Origin: Mikania micrantha
Taxonomy: Eukaryota > Streptophyta > Magnoliopsida > Asterales > Asteraceae
Direction: 5' to 3'
Length of the DNA stretch: 64,000 bases
Assembly: GCA_009363875.1 (NCBI GenBank)
Contig: CM018695.1
Coordinates: 12,930,755 to 12,994,754, forward strand
How positions within the stretch are numbered: position 1 is the stretch's first letter; the number at the start of each line of letters is the position of its first letter. Under the pieces are notes generated by a model, which was given only the letters and a program-made list of their open reading frames with translations, was not told where the DNA came from and ran no database searches. Below are positions 1 through 11,349 of the stretch, piece after piece. The position numbers and the translations under genes were made by a program.

Positions 1-838
1 TTATATATAAAATTTAGTTTGCTTGTCTTTTCTTTAACATGACCCGACTCGATCCGCCTCAATTCAACTTGAGCACCAATAAATCTAAAAAATTTCCGCC
101 CCCAGTGAAAAATATTTCTGGGTCCGCCATTGAGACAATTAATTTCATGATTGTCTCAAGTGTCTTGCGCCTAAGGGGTATTTTCTAAACCAAGAGTAAA
201 GTTAAACTTTCTCCTACTTCATTTGATTGTCAACTCTATTTGATGACCAGAAGAACCATAAAGACGTATCGATAGGTTGAAAGAACTGAGTAAAACGTTT
301 TATGAGGATGATACATATTGTTAGCGACTTTCGAGCTTGCATGCTAAAAGTGACTATGCAAATCTATCATCCAAACTCCAAAGTAACCAAATATATGTAT
401 AATTGTATATAATATAGAGAGAGAAAGATAAGCATATAAAAAATTATTTTTTATTATAATGTTGAAATGTTATAAGTAAAAAAAACTAAGGATTTATAGA
501 TCACAAATACGTATATACGTAACTCGCAAAGTTTCTCGTGTAACTCGTGAAATGTCATATATTATTCCTGAAGTAACATTTTATGTAACTCATGAAGTTA
601 CATTAAAAAAATATACATATACTTACCTATATACGGACCACACAATTTATAAACGAGATCTACCCATGATTCTTCGTTTGGTTTTTTAAATTCAAAAAAT
701 TTAATGTTTCAAAAATTATTACAATATCTTAAAGTAGATATCAAGGATCTTGAACGAAGCGGTTCGATAGTTCAATAACATGAAATCTTTAACATTTTTG
801 ACTTCATAAATAATCATGCTTTTCTTTTACAAAAGTAA
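1..838. other. AT-rich intergenic DNA
   Basis: No coding region, RNA gene or bounded repeat is visible. A short phrase near 110-133 (tctgggtccgccattgagac) resembles one at 2652-2670 and may belong to an old dispersed repeat. Confidence 0.5.
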
Positions 839-1061
839 GAGATTGTTTGTTGGTCTTTTAATGATCATTAACTTGTTATTTTTTAGTGGTTCATAATCTC
901 TAAATAATTAATAGGTAACATTAAGTCTGCATGATAAAAAAGTTAACTCTTAACGTTAAATCTTAATCATTTACACTTAAGGTTAGCTATTAATCATTAA
1001 GAGAATACGAACAATTAAGAGGCAGCCTCTTATACTCGTTAAAAAGCTACCAAACAGTCCA
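839..1061. repeat. Degraded MITE, same family as 55456-55666
   Basis: The segment shares ordered phrases with the MITE in intron 2 of the ETO1-like gene, such as ggtaacattaagtctgcatga here and ggtaactttaagtctgaatga there. It ends in gctaccaaacagtc, the mirror of the tgtttggtagc start of that family. The left end has decayed and no target duplication is clear. Confidence 0.5.
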
Positions 1062-1124
1062 TAAGACTTACTAAACAAGCGAATTTGCCTCTTCTTGGTA
1101 ATGAATTAAGCGGCAGCGAGGATG

Positions 1125-1560
1125 TGTTGGTGCATATTTTAGGTGTCCGCTGCTGGTCGAATAGCTTAGATTAGTATTTGTTCATTTGTAATCACTTGTA
1201 TGTATTTGTATGTTGTTACACTGGGAACTGAGTCATTCGTAGGGGCATATGCGAATGGATTTAATGTAAATGGGTTCATTCATACGAATGGACATACGAA
1301 TGGCTCCATTCGTACGAATGGAGTGTTGCACCTATATATACCAGTTCTCAGTGTTTGGAAAGTTAAGGTTTTTGAGTGTTCTAGGGTTTGGAGCACGAGA
1401 GGGGGAGAGATCATGCTCAATCTCTCTCCGGCAACACTATGTTTTTTTATGATGAGGATTCGATCTTGTAATCATTGGTTTATTCAATAAACAATCGGTT
1501 TGATTCATACTCGTCATGTGTTCTAGCCCTAACGTTCCGTCCAATACTGAAATCGTCGAT
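1125..1560 (+). repeat. LTR-like promoter segment, possible solo or truncated LTR
   Basis: It begins TGTTGGTGCA. It holds a TATA box (ctatatata, 1332-1340), a telobox-like ctagggttt about 50 bp further on, and four to six copies of the word ACGAATGG or its reverse complement at 1250-1325. This order resembles U3-R of a Copia-type LTR. I found no matching 3' end, target duplication or internal coding region, so the boundaries are guesses. Confidence 0.3.
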
Positions 1561-3654
1561 CCTTAACGTTTTTTTAGGAGTCTGGTTTAAATATTTATCA
1601 AGCAACTTATAATTATGTCTAACAATATATTTGCATAAGAAGCACAAGAATAAAAGAAAGAATTGTTTTATCAATATTAATAAAATCGTACCAAAGAAAA
1701 TTGAATGACTTGTAAAAATCCAAATGAAACTATGAAAGTAAAGAAGGTACACCAAATTTTCTTTTTATTTATATTTTGAACCACAAACTTACCATATATA
1801 TACATAATCATACACTACCCAAAATTAATATACATCAAACTTAACTTTAATTCTGTAACTTTTTATGTAGGAGACAATATCTTATTATATGAAGTATTTA
1901 ATGGTATAAATCTTTTGGGTCATGTATAATGTTTGTTTATGCATGCTAAGAAAATCCTAATACTGTGTATTGTGTATTTAATAATGAATAAAAAATTGTA
2001 AAATTTGCATTTATATACATGAAAAAAATATAAAAACAAATAAACATGACTCTTACGTATAGGTCCTAACCATCCATTATTATAGTTCTTTTGAACAATA
2101 TATTTCAATGATTGTAACAGTATATATTCTTGGTAGGTTAGATTGTTAGGTTTTGTATTCGTTTTAATTTTTAATTATGTCGTGTTGTTAATACGTGAGT
2201 TCACTACTTATGTAACTTGTACACTGTAGTCACCGAAGGAGATGTATATTTTACATGAAGGTGGTTCTCGAGACAAGTTTTTAGCTCAATTCGAGCTCGA
2301 GCCTGAAGCTACAGCGGCGGATTCAATGCTTTGAAATTGGGTTAACGGGAATTCATCATGTTTCAATGGATATGTCTATTTTTAATGCCCCTTGAACCTT
2401 AGACCCCGCTAGGGGGCGCAGCCCCTAGGATATATCAAGGGAAAGTACACGACCCACTTGACTCTCCTTTGGTATGGAGCTTAGAAAATCTTAAATAAGC
2501 GCGCACTCTACACCTCTAAATTCTTTAATGACGATGTTTTTTTTAGCTGTGACCTTACAAGATTCGAATCATCAACCCGACCCGGAAATTTTCGTGTATG
2601 CTTACATCTAATTGAAGCTTTTGAAAATAGTATACCCATTAGAAAAAAAATTTCTGGATCCGCCAATGTGAAGCTATATAAGCCAACTTGGTTTGGCTTT
2701 AAACTTTTTTACCGAACTAAGGTTTTAGTTTGGCTTAGCTAGAACCATATAAAACTTGAGCTAGTGCATGGATTGACGAGTGTGCTCGCTAAAAATTAAA
2801 AAAGAACAAAATCTGATTTGAAACTGTCAAGACTTTTTGTGGTGCAAACTGACTAGGATGTCTATTGGCTTCTTGTGTGAGGTTTTTAATTTATGAACGC
2901 TTTTTATTATTATTGTTATTATTGTTTTTTTTTTAAATTGCTATTTATGTAAGGTATCAAGTGGATTAATATTAAAATGTTTTTATTCGAGTGAACCAAC
3001 ACGAAACTCAAATGTCTCCAACTCGGCTTAAATTTATACAAATAACCTCGACTCTTATTTCTTTATGCCCTAAACCTATGTTAATATATATAATAAACTA
3101 ATTTTTATATTAATAATCAAAAATATATTTCATGTACTCTAGATTTCCCTTTAGACTATAGGAGACATTGTCTTTTACATGAGAGCTCATGAGTATAAAT
3201 CAATGCCAAAAATTTGTTATATGGGGACAGATGGGGTATCAATGTCAAAGTTTATTATTTTAGTCTTTTTATAAAAGGGTAGATTTACCTAGAAAAAACT
3301 ATGAGGTATTGGTGTGTGGGGGCGTGGAATAAGGCTTTGAGATAACTTGGAGAAAACTAGAGGTGTTTAAAACAATCCATATCCAAATAAACAAACAAGC
3401 AAACAAACTTACCTGTATATTCTTATTTTTTAGTACGGTCTGGGGGGAGGATGAAGCAAACCTTACCATATCTAAGTTGAGATAGAGAAGCTGCTTCGAA
3501 AGAGTGCCCGGTTCAAAGTTATCGTTTGAAGTTAATCATCCCAACACTTTTAACGTTATTTTCACAAAATAAGTAAAATAACGTAAAAATTAGTGCAATT
3601 TTACTTTTGTCCTTTGAGAGCCCACACATATATACATTATATGCGTGCATCGCA
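1561..3654. other. AT-rich intergenic DNA
   Basis: No gene is visible. A perfect 7-bp hairpin (CTAGGGG, loop GCGCAG, CCCCTAG) lies at 2409-2428 in a GC-richer patch. At 3440-3525 a phrase with ccttaccatatc and gagaagctgcttcgaaag resembles a short repeat seen in many plant genomes, too decayed to classify. Confidence 0.45.
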
Positions 3655-3917
3655 AATGGGGGGTAATCCATATCCGAATCCAAATCCGAAAGTTCAAATC
3701 CGAAAAATCGTGTATCCAGAAGTTCGGATTCGGATGTCCATTTTGAAAATATTCGGATAGTTCGGATATATGATACCCGAAATAGTTTTCTTTTTCGGAT
3801 GTTTTGGATATTCGCATATCCGAAATATATTTTTTAAAATTTTTTAATTTTTTTATGAGTTCGAATATCCGAAATTTTCGTATATTCGAATTACCGGATA
3901 TTCGAAAATGAACCCTT
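3655..3917 (-). mobile_element. Degraded hAT-type MITE related to 41380-41720
   Basis: The segment is packed with variants of TTCGGATATCCGAA, like the two hAT-type elements at 41380 and 50542, but in reverse orientation. Its right end (gaacccttag) looks like a decayed gaacaccccta terminus. Terminal repeats and target duplications are no longer exact. Confidence 0.5.
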
Positions 3918-4394
3918 AGTGAAAAACAATGTCTTGGAACATAGGCTCTTGTTTGGCTTTTATTGGGTTTATAGAAAAAACCGTGTCTGAATCAGAAATT
4001 CCAAATTTCCAATCATAATATATCTTAAGTTTCGATCTCCAAAAGCTCGGATTCAGATACCTTTTAATTTCTAAAAAGTTTAGGATATTTCGAATATCGT
4101 AATTTTCTGAAATGGTTTTTTTCTTTACATAATTTTCAAAAGTTTAGGATGTTTCAGAAATTTTTTTGGATATTGTGAATAATTATATTAAGACACTTTT
4201 CACACATTCGAATATTTTTTTAAAATTTTTATTTATTTTATATAATAATTAAATAATTCATATGTAACATGGAAAATTTAAGGGAGTAATCAACTTACAT
4301 GGTAATTTCTAAATATTAGGCAAGTGATTTAGAGTTTTCTACACTGCTATTCGTGAATGCATGTAGTAATCTCTTATGTGTTAAACCCATCAAA

Positions 4395-4480
4395 GACATC
4401 ATAGCTTATCGGTATCTTGGTAGGATAAAACTCATGAATCAAATGGTCCTGAGTTCGAATCCCACAAGGGATTTGCTCAA
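4395..4480 (+). repeat. tRNA-derived SINE head (candidate)
   Basis: The segment carries a good polymerase III B box (gagttcgaatccc, 4449-4461) and an A-box-like ttggtaggat about 35 bp upstream, the spacing of tRNA-derived SINEs. It does not fold as a full tRNA. The body probably runs to about 4620; no poly-A tail or target duplication was found. Confidence 0.4.
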
Positions 4481-4663
4481 GATATTGAGTTTCATCATAA
4501 ACTGGTAACTTGGTGGTGGATATGACCGTGTAGTACTCCTGGTGACACAATGATACCCCAGCTATCTTTTAGTGATCCAAAAATTAGCCGTTAAAAATTA
4601 TGTATCAAACCCATTTTTCTTCTAGGTGTCGAAATCCAACGTTTATGGTAATAATATATGATA

Positions 4664-4981
4664 CTAGCCTAGAATCTCGTGTATTACACGGATTGAATAA
4701 TAAAAAACTAATTCCTCAATATTAAATAATAAATATTTAATAATTATAAAATTGTATTTAAGATAGAATATTGAAATGTTCTTATTGTTTATTAAATTTC
4801 AATAAATTACTACATTATCAAAATAAGTAAAAACATATTTTATTAATATTTAATTATATAATTTAATTACTAAAAATTAATAGTATTTACTAGGAGAGAG
4901 AGGCAGGAAAAAAACATTTTCAGATTTAACCATAACACGACACATGTCACTTAAAAATACTCCTTTATTATAGTAGAGAGA
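4664..4981 (-). mobile_element. Short non-autonomous Helitron, both ends present
   Basis: Read on the minus strand, the element starts TCTCTCTACTATAATAAAGG, the classic plant Helitron 5' end. It finishes with a hairpin of the form CCGTGTAATACACG (one arm mutated) followed by ATTCTAGGCTAG. It is flanked by A at 4663 and T at 4982, as expected for insertion between A and T without duplication. At 318 bp it has no room for Rep/helicase. A related end occurs at 63725. Confidence 0.8.
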
Positions 4982-5535
4982 TATGAACACATAACATGAA
5001 ATAGAAGTACCCTAGCTATTAGCAAAGAGTTGGAGAAGTCTACAAACGAGATAGAAAGAACTTAACACAAGTGAGTTCTAGATAGATTAGCCTACTGAAC
5101 GATTCTATCTTTTATTTAACAAAATTCAAAATAAAAATTTCCTACTGAACGATAGAGAAATGGATTGATATGGATTTTTCCCAGCCGCATTGTCATCATC
5201 TCACTTCCTCTTCGTGGTAGACAGGAAATTTGCATGCCAAACTTGCGGGGGCTTATGTTGTTGGTCAATTTCTCTGAGGCAAGTTTATAAGATCTAAATA
5301 GGGTCATCCATTGGATGTGGTGTCTAAGCCTATTTCTTTCTGATTTAAGCTCTTATGTTTGGAGGAAGCCCCTTTCTAAAATGTTTTATCTGAAACAATT
5401 TAATCATTTATCGGGCCGATATGCACGTTTAAATAATGTTTCACTTTAACTTACCATGTTTTGAAATCATGCGAAGTCTTATATCACAATAAGAAGTTTT
5501 ATGCAGGAACAGTTTATATGTGTTCATTGTTATCA
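4982..5535. other. Intergenic DNA, nothing recognised
   Basis: AT-rich, with no open frame of coding character and no bounded repeat. Confidence 0.45.
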
Positions 5536-6350
5536 TAACCTTCACAGTTAGATGCATAGTTGTGTTATCCTAACCATCACAGTTAGATGTATAGTTGTGT
5601 TAGGGGCTGTTTGGTAGCATCTGAATGGGTCTGAATCTGAAAGGTTCAGATTCAGATCATTTGTTTGGGGGAAAAAACACATCTGAATGGGTTACAATGT
5701 CTGAACCAAGGTCTAAATGGTTCAGACTTGAGATGGTGTTTGAATGAGAAGAGAAGAGGGTGGGAATCTCTGAATCAGTGACCGACCGCCACCACCACCG
5801 CTCAACCGACTGCTCCACCACCACCGCGCCACCAACTGCTCCGCCACCGACTGCTCCATCGCTGCTACACGGGGGCGAGTCGAACTACCGACCAAATTGA
5901 ACAAATCGCTCGGTGTCGGGACCAAATCGAAAGACGGGACCAAATCGAACGACCAAATCGCTCGGTGATGAAACTTGTTTATGAACAACCGCTCCACCAC
6001 CGCCGCTCGAACGACGAAATTGACCAAATCTAGGTCTGAATCGAACGACCAAACCTGCTCGGTGACGACCTGCTCAGTGAACGACCAAACCTAGGCCTGA
6101 ACAACAGCTCGGTGAGGACCTGCTCAATGACGACGGGTGGGGGCTGGGGTGCGAACGCTAGGGTTTTTATCAAAGAGAGAAGTTTTTTTTTTTTTTTATT
6201 CAGATGTGTAACCAAACAGTCTTAACCGGACCATTCAACAATTAATGATTCAGACCCAACCAAACGGCCCCTTATCCTAACATTTATGGTTATATGTATA
6301 GTTGTCTTATACTAACATTCATGGTTAGATGTATAGTTGTATTATAACAC
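5536..6350 (+). repeat. 35-bp minisatellite, four units, split by a MITE
   Basis: Two units lie at 5536-5602 and two at 6272-6350. Each contains variants of agttagatgtatagttgtgtta, and the measured period is 35 bp on both sides (5546 to 5581, and 6288 to 6323). The array is interrupted exactly by the element at 5603-6271. Removing it and one TTA restores a continuous array. Confidence 0.75.
5603..6271. mobile_element. PIF/Harbinger-type non-autonomous element
   Basis: Terminal inverted repeats are GGGGCTGTTTGGT and ACCAAACGGCCCC (12 of 13 positions pair). The target duplication is TTA (5600-5602 and 6272-6274), the hallmark of PIF/Harbinger. The outer 150 bp on each side are AT-rich. The middle (about 5760-6160) is GC-rich, with CCACCACCG runs and repeated cgctcggtga words, and may be captured DNA. 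A second inner copy of the right end (aaccaaacagtc) lies near 6210. There is no transposase. Confidence 0.8.
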
Positions 6351-7497
6351 CCCTATCCTTACTTAGAACATGAGGTCACTTCAAATGCGAACATAACACT
6401 AAAATTCAAAATGGATATTCAAAGTACCAAGTGTGAAACTAAAATAAACTATCAAATTACAAAGTCTAAGTTCACCACCCTGCATAAATACTAACTCAAT
6501 GCTTAAAGATTAAATAAATAAAGCCTCAAATTCAAAAGTTTCAACTCCAATTAGCTCTCATCTTACATCCAAGATCAACCCTGATTACCTGCCACATAAA
6601 CAAGAATACGACTTGCTACAGGCTCAGAGTGCAGATGCATAGTACAATAAATTCAATATAATGAATATATCACATGGATAAGATTCATAAAATAACTAAA
6701 GTTTTGAAAATCGAATTTCCACGTCGAATGGTTCCTCAACACAAGAGTGAAACGATGAAATAATACTAAATCAACAAAGGGTTTATATTATTTGATATTG
6801 TTAGAAAAAACCATAATTAGTGATACCAAATCACAGACCTACAACACTTATCCTCAACCCACTGACCTACAACAACTCATCACCCTCAGTAGCACCTAAC
6901 AATTTTCGCATAATAATTGAAAGCATGTCATAAAATTAGAGTCATAAATACGCGGATCAAAATTTCAAAAGAAGCATCGCTTAACGGTGATAAATTTGCA
7001 CAAACTCATAATAGAAGAAAGTATTCTAAATGTGTTACAATGATGTTAAAAAAATCCAAGTTTGGCTTGGTATTGACAGAGTTATATGGGTTAACGTAAT
7101 AAAGATGGTTATAATTACTTCCTCTATATAAGAAAGTATGCAATACAAATTATTCTCATACGTCATAACTCTCAATGTGGTACTTTTGGTACCCAATTAG
7201 TTAAATTGTTCATCTGTATAGTTTCATTAAGAAAAACAAGTTTATGTATGCAACTTTAAATATTTTCCAACTCTATAAGACAAAGTAGGCCACAAAGAGG
7301 AAACATCAATGAGGTAAGCTACAAATTCTTACCAAGAACGTCACATCAAATATAATTTAATTTCCCTAATTTCCAGCGACTATTTGATAATTATTCATTT
7401 TTATGTTGTCAAGGGGAATAATTTAATTGTGTGCCTCCATTGGAAAAATTAAGCAAAAAATCTTCTTATTCATCAGTTATGATCAGGACCTTTTGTT
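6351..7497 (-). repeat. Possible degraded LTR 3' portion
   Basis: The start (ttataacacccctatcc) resembles the TGTAACACCCC ends of the LTRs below. At 6580-6605 it has gattacctgccacataaac, close to gattacctgaaacacgtg at the matching place in LTR C (9977). No right boundary or target duplication is visible. Confidence 0.3.
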
Positions 7498-7612
7498 TAT
7501 ACATAAAATAAACAAGGGTCATTCGATTTAAATAGTTACAACTTTAACTTGTTGGCCGGTTATACTTCTAACTGAGAAAATATTTAGTGGCACTCCCAAC
7601 TTTCAACATATT
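7498..7612 (+). mobile_element. Left arm of a foldback element
   Basis: This arm is the imperfect reverse complement of 28690-28800. For example cactcccaactttcaaca here pairs with tgttgaaagttgggagtg at 28695-28712. The nested LTR insertions at 7613-28619 separate the two arms. The exact outer end and target duplication are not clear. Confidence 0.65.
7608..7612. repeat. Target-site duplication of LTR A, left copy
   Basis: ATATT, repeated exactly at 28620-28624. Confidence 0.85.
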
Positions 7613-7863
7613 TGTAACACCCCGACCGATGGCGGAAACATCGGGGCGGCACGAAGTGTAGATTGTTCATAGCACAAGGTATAAAGTTGTAAATTGTTCA
7701 AACATTAACTCAAACATTCATTACATTGCTTCAAATTCTCAAACCCTAACTGTTACATAATTTAAATTCTAATACATTAAATACAAATTAAATGTAAGCA
7801 AATCCAAGCTCGTTAATATAGCTAACTTGTCATTTCCACCAGAAACATGTTTAAAATCAAGTG

Positions 7864-7885
7864 TCAACTACGAATAGTTGGTGAG
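7864..7885 (-). other. UUCG-loop hairpin in LTR A
   Basis: On the sense (minus) strand the sequence is CTCACCAACTA-TTCG-TAGTTGA: stem CAACTA/TAGTTG closed by a UUCG loop, about 250 nt from the 3' end of the LTR. Equivalent hairpins occur in LTRs B1, B2, C and 60066. Confidence 0.6.
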
Positions 7886-9196
7886 TTTCATAGGTTTGAA
7901 TACTCACACCAAAATATGTTTACAAAAATGTTATAAATGATGTCATATGTGAACACAAAGCATAATGAACATAGTTAAAATGAACTAGCAAGTAAAGCAG
8001 ATCATCAATGTTAACAAATAATGTTTGACCAATGTTTAGCACTACAAACAATGCTCAAAGCTAGCAAACTATCACCACGGGCTTCCCCAAAAAGGGTAAA
8101 TCAAACATTGGTGGGATGGTCAGTCCAATAGATCTATCATAGTCACTAAAATGTGTGTGATCAATGCCTATCCTTAACTAAAGTTCACAAACTATAAAGC
8201 CATTAGCTAAGTTCACATGAAAACGTTTAGAAGTTAAGATAAGTTCAAAAATAACATGTTTCACCCCAAAAGTTCAAAACAAGTAAAAGAGAGGCTATGA
8301 AGACTCACCTTAGTGTGTGAGGTAGTCTTTGCAAGTAGTTGTCAAAGTATAGTTCAATGATGTCCAACACAATTTCAATATTCACCTAAATAGTTCAATA
8401 GGCATATGTTATCTGTAACAGCAAGTACCAGAACGTCCGGCAAGTCCGTACGGTACGTGTACTTTCTACAGTAACTATGTGTACTTATACGATTTTAAAC
8501 AGTACTTGAATTAACAAGATCTTAAATACAAGAAATCGTTGTACGTATTTTCGTATAAACTTAAATACATTAAGTACAACGTACATTTGGAAACATTTGT
8601 TACATTTATTAAGTGAAAACTTGATTACAGTTAACACAACAAGTCACGAGAAACAACGATGCTCAAACAAAATTCAGAAACAAATCGGTTGCGATCTGAT
8701 GTCCACAACTGACAGGAATCAGATGACCGACAAGTCAGTACAAGAACAATGTGAAAACATGATGTTTAGTTGAGTCCGACAGTGAGGAAACACAATCTAA
8801 ACACAATTACAGTGTTATTTCAGAATAACGAACTGACAGTGTGTTTGCGTGAGTGACGATTCACACAAACATATCTGTGAGTTTAGAGTTCTGAAATAAT
8901 GACTGAAATGTAGAAAACAAAAGTCAGAAAGCAAAACCATCGTCGTATTCGTTCGGGTGACGATTCGAACGAATTACGCGCGAAGGTGACGCGATCTGAC
9001 GAAACGAAAACGAAAACACGACACGAACGAAAGTAATTTAATAAAATAAAATAAATAACATTTTACAATTTTGAAACTCATCAAAATAATTAATTTAAAC
9101 TCTTTTTATTTAAATCCATTTAAATTACGCGTAATTTTCCGGAAACGTACGAAATTACGAACCTAGCAACGAAAACGAACCCGAACACCCTCGGGG

Positions 9197-9204
9197 TATA
9201 AATA
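9197..9204 (+). promoter_or_regulatory. TATA box of LTR B1
   Basis: GGTATAAATACAC fits the plant TATA consensus. It precedes a leader with CT-rich stretches and a splice-donor-like GAG|GTATTAGC near 9418. Confidence 0.6.
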
Positions 9205-9652
9205 CACATGAATGAGCTTAATTTCCTCATTTCCCACTTCATCTCTTCCACCAAAAACCCCATTTCCGGTTTTGAAAACCCTAGCCTCCACCAATCTTCT
9301 TTTCTTCATAACTTTCTCATTTCTTAACGAAAATCAGTGATTCTTGCGCCCACGCGAAGCCCTCGACGAGCTCTACAAGAAAGTACAACAGATCGGAGCT
9401 GTTACTCACTAGAAATCGAGGTATTAGCATGAGAAAAGCCACGAAAACTAGGGTTTTCACTCACCTAGTCGACCCTTGCTTAAAACCGGTTCTAAAACCT
9501 TCCTTTTCGAACCATAGAACCACGAGAACCACCCTTAACCACCACCACCCTTGAACCCTCGAAATGGAGTTGATGGGTGGCTAAGCTAACCCCGGCCGAA
9601 TGGGTGGCCCAGGGCCGCGAATGGCTACAGTCGAAAGAGCCTTCATTCGGCA

Positions 9653-9657
9653 GTAGG
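9653..9657. repeat. Target-site duplication of element C, left copy
   Basis: GTAGG, repeated exactly at 23238-23242, with TG at 9658 and CA at 23237 next to the two copies. Confidence 0.93.
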
Positions 9658-9669
9658 TGTCACACCCCT

Positions 9670-9694
9670 GCGCCGCGTGCGGAATCCACGGCGC
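9670..9694 (-). other. Terminal GC-rich hairpin of LTR C
   Basis: GCGCCG (9670-9675) pairs with CGGCGC (9689-9694). The loop contains GCGGAA, shared with the terminal hairpins of LTRs A, B1 and B2. The copy in the other LTR is at 19643-19667. Confidence 0.55.
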
Positions 9695-10005
9695 GGTGAC
9701 GTATGATCAGTTGAATCATGCACAAGTATTGAATAAGAACAACCACAATGGATTACTACATTTCAAAATGTTTAGACAGTTGATTAGTTACAGACAATCT
9801 ATCTACCAAAAGTAAGACAACTACAGACCCAAAATATAGTTTACAAAATAAGACTCCAAACAAGACAATTAAACATTTAGGATTTAGTGAGTTTCTATTC
9901 CATCCTAGCATGTTTCTTCATCTTGTTCTATCTTAGAGTGGTCTCCTTAGTTGTCCCTGAGAATGTCTTAAACCTGATTACCTGAAACACGTGAAAAGTA
10001 ACTGT

Positions 10006-10023
10006 CAACTACAGACGTAGTTG
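10006..10023 (-). other. Small hairpin next to CTCACC in LTR C
   Basis: Sense strand CAACTAC-GTCT-GTAGTTG: perfect 7-bp stem, 4-nt loop, preceded by CTCAC. The second copy is at 19979-19996. Confidence 0.55.
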
Positions 10024-10265
10024 GTGAGAACAATAGGTTTAAACATTTGTAAACATGAGTTATATGATATAAGACATAGGTAAGTTAAAGCATCATAAGA
10101 TTCACACGGATGAGCTGCAACCCAAACTAACATCAAGTAAGAAAATGAGTGTAAACAGTCCAATCACTGTTTGCACATGAGTCAACATATAATATCAAGT
10201 CCCAAACCACGTTTGGAGTTAGATAATAAGTCAACAGTTTTGAATAAACCATATGTAACCGAAAT

Positions 10266-10306
10266 CTGCAGTTAGTTTATAAAACAGATTTAAAAACTAA
10301 CTGCAG
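10266..10306. other. Perfect 13-bp hairpin in LTR C
   Basis: CTGCAGTTAGTTT (10266-10278) is exactly complementary to AAACTAACTGCAG (10294-10306) across a 15-nt AT-rich loop. The right LTR has the same structure at 20239-20279. Confidence 0.7.
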
Positions 10307-10439
10307 CAATCGGCCTGCCCCAATGTATGTGTCCGCTTTCCCTTGTTGTGATCACCCAGTACTAACGCTAATGAATATGATACTTGATGGGTTTATAAGT
10401 TTGTTTACAACAATGGACACCATGTTTTCTGAATCTTAC

Positions 10440-10670
10440 TTTAACCGGATGTGTTAATGTCTTATTGAAAACCTGGATTTAACTCCACGAGTGAAATCCT
10501 TTGTTTTATGTAACATGAAATGAATATCTTGATTTGAATACCATGATGTGAACAACTTGACTTGAATACCATGTTTTGAACCAATGAATTTGAATACCAT
10601 GTTTTGAACCACTTGATTTACCACACAATGAACCACTTGCTTTGAATACCATGTTATAGTGACCTTGTGT
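10440..10670. repeat. About 30-bp degenerate tandem array in LTR C
   Basis: Units containing ttgaataccatgttttgaac repeat four to five times with small changes. Second copy at 20413-20643. It has no coding character. Confidence 0.65.
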
Positions 10671-11349
10671 AACAACAAGGTTGTTAACAAAAGAAAGAGT
10701 TTATGAAATCATTTATTTAAAAATGTTTATCCTTTAAAGAACATTTGAGAAAAACTGTTATAAAACATTTCAAGAAAAACATTATAAAATCCTTTAAAAC
10801 AGTTTACAATTTCCTTAAACAGTTGAAGAATCACTTGGATTCATAGGATAAACCTGTAATGTTTATGAATGCACATACACTGTGCAATGAAACAAGATTG
10901 AAATAGCGGTTTTGATCACGTGTTCCACCCCAAAACAGTTATAAAACAGTAAAATAGGGGCTAAAGTTCTCACCTGTCTGCAGTAGACTCTGAACTAAAA
11001 CAGATAGCAAGTAGCAAACAGGACTTCTAATTGTTTCCTATAACATTGTAATCATACATAAGATATAGGATTTATAATTGTATAGACTTTGATTCATTGA
11101 TTGACTTGTGTTCACTTGAACTTGTTAAACTTGATTACTTGATTGATCATGGGTTCAAGAAACTTGTGAAATGTTCCTCGTGCATAAATCTTATGCATAA
11201 AATGATATTTGTTTGAGAATTTGATAACCCTTGATTAATATGATTTATGAAATAATGTTCCAATTGTTTAAATCTTGAGATTGTGACTTGATCTTGTAAT
11301 TAGGATAAGTTGCAACTTAAACCAATTATGACCAATTTCGCATGTACTT

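Noticed and set aside
5722..6215. Minus-strand frames of 101 and 61 codons
   Set aside because: They lie inside the PIF/Harbinger-type element and come from its GC-rich repeats; no domain is seen.
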